Below are positions 13,123-18,135 of a stretch of 18,135 nt of DNA, piece by piece. Source of the DNA: an uncultured Pelosinus sp. Its GTDB lineage: Bacteria > Bacillota > Negativicutes > Sporomusales > Acetonemataceae. Where the stretch lies: positions 1 to 18,135 of the forward strand of contig UQPB01000057.1 of NCBI GenBank assembly GCA_900542835.1, in the 5' to 3' direction. A model generated the notes under the pieces. The model was given only the letters and a program-made list of their open reading frames with translations, was not told the origin of the DNA and made no database searches. Each line of letters opens with the position of its first letter. Position 1 is the first letter of the stretch. The position numbers were made by a program, and so were the translations under genes.

Positions 13123-13935
13123 TTACCAGGCGGTAATGACCGAGCCTTTGAAATGCTCCTGGATGAATTTCTTCACTTCATCCGATTGATAGACTTTAAT
13201 CAGCTTCTGGAAGGCGGGGTTATCCTTGTCTTTGGTGCGGCTGACAATAATATTGGCATAGGGAGAGTTGCCGTCCTCCAGGGCGATGGCGTCCTTGACC
13301 GGTACCAGACCGGCAGTCATGGCGTAATTGGTGTTAATTGCCGCTAAATCGACATCGGCGAGCGAGCGGGGAATCTGAGCGGCATCCAGTTCTCTGATTT
13401 TGACGCTTTTGGGATTTTCGGTGATATCGGCGACGGTCGCCTTATGTCCCAGGCCCGGTTTCAGCTTCAGCAGTCCTTTGGCTTCCAGCAATGCCAGCGC
13501 GCGGCCGCCGTTAGTGGGATCATTGGGGATGGCGACAACGGCGCCGGACGGAAGCTCGTTGAGATTCTTCACTTTGGTCGAGTATAAGCCCATCGGGAAA
13601 ATAACGGTCTTGGCAATCGACACCAGTTCAAACTTACGATCTTTCACGATATTGTCGAGATACGGCTCGTGCTGAAAACTGTTGACATCAATGTCGCCCT
13701 CGTTTAAAGCGACATTGGGCTGAATATAGTCGTTAAACTCGACAACCTGAATAGCCAGGCCGTCTTTTTCGGCAATCTTTTTGACGACATCCATGATTTC
13801 CGCATGCGGGCCGGCGGTTACGCCGACTTTCAGCGGCTTGTCAGCCGCTTTTGGCGCGTCCTGTTTCGCGCCGCCGCAGCCGGTTAGCAGTAGAGCAGCA
13901 AAAGCAACAAGTAGAACTACACGTAATTTTTTCAT
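13123..13935 (-). CDS. metQ: Methionine-binding lipoprotein MetQ
   Basis: This is a 270-residue NlpA/MetQ-family substrate-binding lipoprotein of the methionine ABC importer. A lipoprotein signal peptide (MKKLRVVLLVAFAALLLTGC) ends in the lipobox LTGC with Cys20 as the acylated residue. The mature protein begins with a lysine-rich linker, then LKVGVTAGPHAEIMDVVKKI, VVEFNDYIQPNVALNEGDID, NSFQHEPYLDN and FPMGLYSTKVKNLNELPSGA, all characteristic. The C-terminal lobe has AAINTNYAMTAGL and DNPAFQKLIKVYQSDEVKKFI. The ATG at 13935 follows GGAGG. It is the last gene of the operon, 41 bases after metI. The binding specificity (L- or D-methionine, or peptide in some homologues) is inferred from the SAM riboswitch at the operon head. 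Confidence 0.95.
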   Translation of the reverse strand: MKKLRVVLLVAFAALLLTGCGGAKQDAPKAADKPLKVGVTAGPHAEIMDVVKKIAEKDGLAIQVVEFNDYIQPNVALNEGDIDVNSFQHEPYLDNIVKDRKFELVSIAKTVIFPMGLYSTKVKNLNELPSGAVVAIPNDPTNGGRALALLEAKGLLKLKPGLGHKATVADITENPKSVKIRELDAAQIPRSLADVDLAAINTNYAMTAGLVPVKDAIALEDGNSPYANIIVSRTKDKDNPAFQKLIKVYQSDEVKKFIQEHFKGSVITAW

Positions 13936-13976
13936 TTACGAATCCTCCGTTTTTTCTAAAGTAGGCGCTTAGTATT

Positions 13977-14627
13977 TTATTTGCGGAAACGTTTAGCCAG
14001 GCTGTCGCCGCAGGATTGAACCAACTGCACCTGGGCAATCAGGATCAGCACGGTAATCAGCATGATATCGGCCCGGAACCGCTGGTATCCGTAGCGGATG
14101 GCGAGATCGCCCAGGCCGCCGCCGCCGATGGCGCCGGCCATGGCCGAATAGCCGATCAAATTGATGACGGTCAGCGTCAGGCCAAGAATAATCGCTGGCA
14201 GTGCTTCCGGGATTAGCACTTTGGTGATGATCTGGCGGGGAGAGGCGCCCATTGCCTGCGCCGCTTCGATGACGCCGTGGTCGACTTCGCGCAGTGCCGA
14301 TTCAACAATGCGGGCGACGAACGGGATCGCGGCCAGGCTCAGAGGGACGATGGCCGCATTGGTACCGATTGATGTGCCGGCAATCAACCGGGTTAAAGGG
14401 ATAATTGCCACCATGAGGATGATAAAGGGCGTGGAGCGGGTCGCGTTGGCGACAGCGCCGAGAATACGGTTAAGCGGCAAATTCTCCAGAATGTGGCCGC
14501 GGTCGGTTGTGACCAGAACAATCCCCAGCGGCAGACCGAAAAGAGCGCTGATGCCGGCGGCTACGCCAACCATATAAATGGTCTCGAATAATGATTCAGC
14601 TAATAGCAAGAGCATCTCGTTTGACAT
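13977..14627 (-). CDS. metI: Methionine ABC transporter permease MetI
   Basis: This inner-membrane permease of the MetNIQ importer has about 216 residues and five hydrophobic segments. The cytoplasmic EAA loop that docks the ATPase is EAAQAMGASPRQIITKVLIPEA. Other family signatures are ATRSTPFIILMVAIIPLTRLIAG and YSAMAGAIGGGGLGDLAIRYGYQRF. Start: ATG at 14627 lies seven bases after GGAGGTG. A TTG two codons further upstream (14633) would leave little space, so it is less likely. The gene overlaps the end of metN by 32 bases, which suggests translational coupling. Confidence 0.95.
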   Translation of the reverse strand: MSNEMLLLLAESLFETIYMVGVAAGISALFGLPLGIVLVTTDRGHILENLPLNRILGAVANATRSTPFIILMVAIIPLTRLIAGTSIGTNAAIVPLSLAAIPFVARIVESALREVDHGVIEAAQAMGASPRQIITKVLIPEALPAIILGLTLTVINLIGYSAMAGAIGGGGLGDLAIRYGYQRFRADIMLITVLILIAQVQLVQSCGDSLAKRFRK

Positions 14628-15654
14628 AACCAATCACCTCCGTGCCTAAGTCTCTTGCGGTAAGGAATTGCAGGGCGCTTTGCATCGCCGCGGCGTCGCC
14701 GGCTACTTCCATAATCAGCGTGCCGAACGGTATGTTCTGGATATGATCGATATTGCCGAACAAAATGCTGACATCGACATTGCAGTGCCGGATTAGCGAG
14801 GCGATGATCGGCTCCTTCGCCGCCTTGCCCAGGAAGGAAACGCGGACAATCAGATGACTGTCGGCCAGGGGAACCGGCGAGAATACCGTATCGTTGAATA
14901 CTTCCGGCAAATCGTAGTTGATGATAGTGCGGATAAACTCACGGGTGGTGGTCGTTTCCGGTTTGGCAAACAAATCGATGACCGGTCCCTGCTCGATAAT
15001 GACACCGTTTTCGATAACGGCAACCCGGTCGCAAATCTGCTTGATAACCTGCATTTCGTGCGTGATCAGTACGATTGTCAGTCCCAGACGGCGATTGATG
15101 TCTTTCAGCAGTTCCAGAATCGATTGTGTCGTTTGCGGATCAAGCGCGGAAGTGGCCTCGTCGCAGAGGAGAACTTTCGGCCTGTTAGTCAGGGACCGGG
15201 CGATACCGACACGTTGCTTCTGGCCGCCGCTGAGCTGTGACGGGTACTGATCGCGCTTATCGGTAAGACCGACTAAATCCAGCAGCGGCGCAACCGCTGC
15301 TTCGATTTTTTTCTTGTCCCAGCCGGCTAATTCCAGCGGAAAAGCAATATTGTCATAGACGGTGCGCGAAGACAATAAATTAAAGTGTTGAAAAATCATG
15401 CCGATTTTTTTACGGGCATTGCGCAGCTCTTTCTCTGACATCGTCGAAAGCTCTTCGCCGTCAACGATGACACTGCCGCCGGTCGGCTTTTCCAACATAT
15501 TGATGCAGCGGATCAGCGTGCTTTTACCGGCGCCGCTTTTGCCGATAACGCCAAAAATTTCACCGCTGTTTATCTGCAGGCTGATACCCTTAAGCGCCTG
15601 GACCGGCCCGGAAGCGCCGGGATAGGATTTTACAATATTGCTCAGCTTGATCAT
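14596..15654 (-). CDS. metN: Methionine ABC transporter ATP-binding protein MetN
   Basis: This 352-residue ATPase of the MetNIQ importer has Walker A GKSGAGKS (38-45), Q-loop Gln89, signature LSGGQKQRVGIA (141-152), Walker B VLLCDEATSALD (161-172) and switch His199. The last 80-90 residues form the NIL domain, which binds methionine and inhibits transport when methionine is plentiful; visible as LIVRVSFLGKAAKEPIIASL onward to GTEVIGYV. The ATG at 15654 is the first gene behind a SAM-I riboswitch and its terminator, with GAAGGGAG upstream. The operon is metN-metI-metQ. Confidence 0.96.
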   Translation of the reverse strand: MIKLSNIVKSYPGASGPVQALKGISLQINSGEIFGVIGKSGAGKSTLIRCINMLEKPTGGSVIVDGEELSTMSEKELRNARKKIGMIFQHFNLLSSRTVYDNIAFPLELAGWDKKKIEAAVAPLLDLVGLTDKRDQYPSQLSGGQKQRVGIARSLTNRPKVLLCDEATSALDPQTTQSILELLKDINRRLGLTIVLITHEMQVIKQICDRVAVIENGVIIEQGPVIDLFAKPETTTTREFIRTIINYDLPEVFNDTVFSPVPLADSHLIVRVSFLGKAAKEPIIASLIRHCNVDVSILFGNIDHIQNIPFGTLIMEVAGDAAAMQSALQFLTARDLGTEVIGYVKRDALAIS

Positions 15655-15675
15655 GAGCGCCGCTCCCTTCTACGT

Positions 15676-15702
15676 AAAAAACCTCTTCACTGAGTGAAGA
15701 GG
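15676..15702 (-). terminator. SAM-riboswitch-controlled terminator ahead of metN
   Basis: On the minus strand CCTCTTCACT pairs with AGTGAAGAGG (15702-15682) and TTTTTT follows (15681-15676). It lies about 20 bases after the SAM-I aptamer and about 22 bases before the metN start codon, so it is the expression platform. Confidence 0.92.
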
Positions 15703-15723
15703 TACAATAACATACCGTCTCCC

Positions 15724-15827
15724 CTCATCTCTCAGGATTGCTCCTGTAGGAATTGGCACCGTTTCGCATATAGCGATGGTTGCCGCGGCGTCATCGGGCC
15801 AGTCCCTCAGCCAACTCATGATGAATG
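15724..15827 (-). promoter_or_regulatory. SAM-I (S-box) riboswitch aptamer
   Basis: The minus strand reads GAGGGACTGGCCCGATGACG, then CGGCAACC, GTGCCAATTCC and GAGAGATGAG, which are the conserved blocks of the S-box in the right order. P1 is formed by TTCATC (15825-15820) and GATGAG (15729-15724). Binding of S-adenosylmethionine would let the following terminator form and shut off the methionine importer. The base CGATGACG deviates slightly from the usual GATGAAACC region but the fold is intact. Confidence 0.97.
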
Positions 15828-15853
15828 GGTAATCTGTGAAGTTGATGATATAT

Positions 15854-15882
15854 ATATTAGCATACGCTGTTACTAGCGTCAA
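15854..15882 (-). promoter_or_regulatory. Promoter of the metNIQ operon
   Basis: On the minus strand TTGACG (15877-15882) and TAATAT (15854-15859) are separated by exactly 17 bases. Transcription would start near 15847, just ahead of the aptamer. Confidence 0.85.
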
Positions 15883-15956
15883 TAAAATTTTTGTTTGGTT
15901 TCCACACCGCTACATTTTCTTTCTGTAAAGAATAAAAGGAATAAAGCAGGGAAATG

Positions 15957-15991
15957 GCTATCACTGACGAATTAGCTATCTTGTAGATAGC
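15957..15991 (+). promoter_or_regulatory. Alternative-pairing hairpin before the yerC-like gene
   Basis: GCTATC occurs twice (15957-15962 and 15975-15980) and GATAGC once (15986-15991), so the latter can pair with either copy. The near pair makes a hairpin with a TTGTA loop ending four bases before GGGGAGG. It could influence translation initiation of the downstream gene. No T-box or known leader recognised. A convincing promoter for this operon was not found in 15890-15955. Confidence 0.35.
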
Positions 15992-16008
15992 GAAGGGGAG
16001 GAGTGGGC

Positions 16009-16326
16009 ATGGTGGTAAATCCCAAACTGAAAGATGAGCTGACCGATCAGTTGGTAAAGGCGATTTTGCTGCTTGAAACCGAGGAGGAAGGCTATCAGTT
16101 TTTTGAAGATATTTGCACCATCGGTGAAATCAAGGCGTTGGCGCAGCGGCTGGAGGTCGCAAGCATGCTCAAGCAGAAGCACACCTATGAGGAAATTGTC
16201 GAGCGCACCGGCGCCAGCACGGCGACAATCAGCCGGGTGAAGCGCTGCCTGTATTATGGCGCTGACGGGTATAAGATTATACTGGCGCGCCTGGATGAGA
16301 AGGACGGCCAGGGGGAACAGGCATGA
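16009..16326 (+). CDS. YerC/YecD-type TrpR-related regulator
   Basis: This 105-residue protein belongs to the TrpR-like YerC/YecD family. Helical N-terminal part: LTDQLVKAILLLETEEEGYQFFEDICTIGEIKALAQRLEVASML. The helix-turn-helix is TYEEIVERTGASTATISRVKRCLYYGADGY, the diagnostic segment of the family. TrpR-type proteins bind DNA as dimers with an amino acid co-repressor; the ligand of this branch is not established to my knowledge. The start is probably ATG 16009, six bases after GGGGAGGAG; a GTG at 16003 in frame overlaps that site. It ends in ATGA with hisZ, so it is co-translated with a histidine gene and may regulate the operon. Confidence 0.88.
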   Translation: MVVNPKLKDELTDQLVKAILLLETEEEGYQFFEDICTIGEIKALAQRLEVASMLKQKHTYEEIVERTGASTATISRVKRCLYYGADGYKIILARLDEKDGQGEQA

Positions 16327-17510
16327 AAACAAACGAGCTGACCATTCAGATACCGTATGGAACCCGGGATTTTTTGCCCGGCGAGGCCGGCGGCAAGCGG
16401 GAGCTGGAGGCGAAACTGGCGGCCCGGTTCAGCTCCTGGGGCTATGAGGAAGTGGTAACGCCGACAATGGAGTATCTGCAGACGCTTTCACTTGGCAGCG
16501 GCCAGGACCTGTCGGAGCAGATGTTTGTCTTCTTTGACCGCGGCAACCGCATCCTGGCACTGCGGCCGGAGATGACAATTCCCATTGCCCGGCTGGCTGC
16601 GACCCGGTTGCGAGATAAGCCGCTGCCGCTGCGGCTGTTTTATCTGACAAATGTTTTTCGGCACGAAGAAGCCCAGGCCGGCCGGCAATGCGAGTTCTAT
16701 CAGGCGGGCGTGGAGCTGATGGGGGTATCGGAGCCGGCGGCCGACGCTGAGGTAATCGGACTGGCTATTTCGTCTGCTCTTGCCGCCGGCTTGCGCGATT
16801 TCCGCATATGCCTGGGGCAAACCGGCTTTATCCAGGGGCTGATGGATGACAGCGGCCTGGGTGAGGCGGACCGTCAGGCGATCAAGCAATGTCTGGTCAA
16901 GCGGGATTTGGTTGCGCTGGAGCAGATTCTGCGCCAGAGCCGGCTGCCGGCGGAGCGTCAGGCGGCGTTCGCGCAGCTTCCCTTGCTGAACGGCGGTCAG
17001 GAAGCGCTCGACAGAGCGGCGAAGCTGGCTGATAATGCCGCCAGCCAGGCGGCGCTGGATAATCTGACGGCGATTTTTGCGCTGCTGCGGGCGTACGGAC
17101 TGGAGCAATATGTCTCTTTCGATCTGGGCATTATCCGAGATTTTGAGTATTATACCGGCATGGTGTTTGAAGGCTATACTCCCGGTCTGGGCTTTCCGTT
17201 TTGCGGCGGCGGCCGCTATGATCGTATGCTGGCTGCCTTTGGCCTGGCTTGTCCGGCCACCGGTTTTGCCATGGGGATTGAACGCCTGCTGCTGGCGCTG
17301 GCCCGGCAGGGGATCAGTCAGCGGCAGCCCTTGCGCGATATTTATGTCGGCTGGCAGGAGGGCCGGCTGTTGGAGGCCATCGCGACTGCCAGCCAGTTGC
17401 GGGAGAAGGAAGCGGGCGTCGAGTTGTCGCCTGTCGCCGAATCCAGGCCAGCGGCGGAAGAAAGCCAGCGGCGGCGCGGGTTTCGCCAGCTGCTGTATAT
17501 AGGCGGCTAA
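16323..17510 (+). CDS. hisZ: ATP phosphoribosyltransferase regulatory subunit HisZ
   Basis: This 395-residue paralogue of the histidyl-tRNA synthetase catalytic core has lost the synthetase's aminoacylation role. It pairs with short-form HisG to form the first enzyme of histidine biosynthesis. Visible are IPYGTRDFLPGEA (near residue 10), the motif-2-like FYLTNVFRHEEAQAGRQCEFYQAGVELMG, and the histidine-pocket segment DFEYYTGMVFEGYTPGLGFPFCGGGRYDRML. The C-terminal anticodon-binding domain of true HisRS is missing beyond a short tail (DIYVGWQEGRLLEAI...), consistent with HisZ rather than HisS. The ATG overlaps the TGA of the upstream regulator. hisG is not in the window; normally it follows, but here an HD-domain gene comes next. 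Confidence 0.93.
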   Translation: MKTNELTIQIPYGTRDFLPGEAGGKRELEAKLAARFSSWGYEEVVTPTMEYLQTLSLGSGQDLSEQMFVFFDRGNRILALRPEMTIPIARLAATRLRDKPLPLRLFYLTNVFRHEEAQAGRQCEFYQAGVELMGVSEPAADAEVIGLAISSALAAGLRDFRICLGQTGFIQGLMDDSGLGEADRQAIKQCLVKRDLVALEQILRQSRLPAERQAAFAQLPLLNGGQEALDRAAKLADNAASQAALDNLTAIFALLRAYGLEQYVSFDLGIIRDFEYYTGMVFEGYTPGLGFPFCGGGRYDRMLAAFGLACPATGFAMGIERLLLALARQGISQRQPLRDIYVGWQEGRLLEAIATASQLREKEAGVELSPVAESRPAAEESQRRRGFRQLLYIGG

Positions 17511-18037
17511 TGCGCCGGGTTCACCAGGTGCTGTCAGCCGTTCTGGCCAGCATCAGCCCGCAGGACCGTGTGTTTATTGCTTCCCGGCTTACCTGGGCGG
17601 AGGCGGATTTATTTTATAAAATGAGTATTCCTGATCAGCGGCACTGTCTGAATGTCGCCTATACGGCGGCACGGCTGGCCGACGCGGCTGGCGCCGGCCA
17701 GCGTCGGCTGCTGTTGAAAGCGGCATTGCTGCATGATGTCGGCCGCAGGCGGGGCGATGTCAGCACCGCCGATAAAATTGCGGCCGTGCTCGGCCGGGCC
17801 GTGTTCGGAGCGGCGCGCCTGCGACAATGGGGCCGGCCTGGCCGGGGCGGCGTCTGGCAGAATCTGCGTCATGCGCTCTTTGTCAGCGCCCGCCATCCGG
17901 AACTTGGCGCGAACCTGCTGCAGGCCGCCGGCACTGAACCCGATGTCATCGAATTGGTACTGCGGCATCATCAGCCGCCTGCGCCTGAGGATTCGACAGA
18001 ACTGCAGCTGCTGCGCCAGGCGGACGATTTAAACTGA
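17510..18037 (+). CDS. HD-domain protein (putative metal-dependent phosphohydrolase)
   Basis: This 175-residue protein has an HD-superfamily layout: His45 in DQRHCLNVA, the HD doublet His75-Asp76 in LLHDVGRRRGDVSTADKIAA, His129 in SARHPELGANLL, His153-His154 in LRHHQPP, and a final Asp172 in RQADDLN. These residues are the expected metal ligands. HD proteins hydrolyse phosphate esters, often of nucleotides; the substrate here is unknown. The gene starts at ATG 17510, sharing one base with the TAA stop of hisZ (TAATG), so the two are co-translated. After its stop only about 100 bases of repeat-like DNA remain, so the operon may end here. Confidence 0.82.
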   Translation: MRRVHQVLSAVLASISPQDRVFIASRLTWAEADLFYKMSIPDQRHCLNVAYTAARLADAAGAGQRRLLLKAALLHDVGRRRGDVSTADKIAAVLGRAVFGAARLRQWGRPGRGGVWQNLRHALFVSARHPELGANLLQAAGTEPDVIELVLRHHQPPAPEDSTELQLLRQADDLN

Positions 18038-18057
18038 ACTTCGTGCTTTAAGAGATC

Positions 18058-18135
18058 AGTTTGTTGAAAAACCTTATCTTCAGGCCGTTCAGAAAGCCCC
18101 AGATACTAGGCGGACTCGCGAGCCCAGCAGCGACG
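18058..18135. repeat. Probable dispersed intergenic repeat at the right edge
   Basis: On the minus strand this segment contains GGGGCTTTCTGAACGGCCTG, nearly identical to GGGGCTTTATCAACGGTCTG at about 66-85 on the plus strand, so the two copies face each other across the window. The rest (GCTGGGCTCGCGAGTCCGCC on the minus strand) is GC-rich and without a reading frame. It is cut by the window end. Confidence 0.4.

Noticed and set aside
1..18135. CRISPR array, prophage, toxin-antitoxin or restriction system
   Set aside because: No regularly spaced repeats and no gene of these classes among the readable frames.

Overview
The window looks like chromosomal DNA of an endospore-forming Negativicute, most likely Sporomusaceae. 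This is inferred from a GC-rich sequence with strong AGGAGG ribosome binding sites, a SAM-I riboswitch ahead of metNIQ, PurBox-like operators, and a small spore protein of the SspP type. Genus-level placement is a guess. No phage, transposase, CRISPR array, tRNA or rRNA was seen.

Layout. (1) 1-890: a minus-strand DJ-1/PfpI-family gene with its own promoter and a very strong terminator hairpin. (2) 1130-10651: one long plus-strand purine operon. It opens with a PurBox pair, a consensus sigma-A promoter and an attenuator-like leader ending in an intrinsic terminator. The genes are an NCS2 purine permease, purE, purC, purF, purM, purN, purH, purD and a DUF456 membrane protein, followed by a terminator. 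Most junctions are overlapping or nearly so. purK, purL/Q/S and purB are absent and must lie elsewhere if the pathway is complete. (3) 10660-11770: a folded element, a tetR-family regulator, and a 220-nt region with nested complementary arms that looks like a structured non-coding RNA. (4) 11800-12682: a repeat-like patch, then a minus-strand cluster of three small genes, the last encoding an SspP-like spore protein; two of the three are under 50 codons. (5) 12854-13103: a possible 47-residue gene with its own promoter, ribosome binding site and terminator. (6) 13123-15882: the minus-strand methionine ABC importer metN-metI-metQ behind a SAM-I riboswitch. (7) 15957-18037: a plus-strand set of a YerC/TrpR-like regulator, hisZ and an HD-domain protein, joined by ATGA and TAATG overlaps; it is probably the start of a histidine operon. 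The two window ends carry a related short repeat in opposite orientation.

How it works together. The purine genes would carry PRPP to IMP, with salvage uptake by the permease. Initiation is probably controlled by a PurR-type repressor and elongation by the leader. Methionine import is switched off by S-adenosylmethionine through the riboswitch. The least explained parts are the pur leader (no known purine aptamer recognised), the folded RNA candidate at 11543-11764, the three-way-junction element before tetR, and the small genes.
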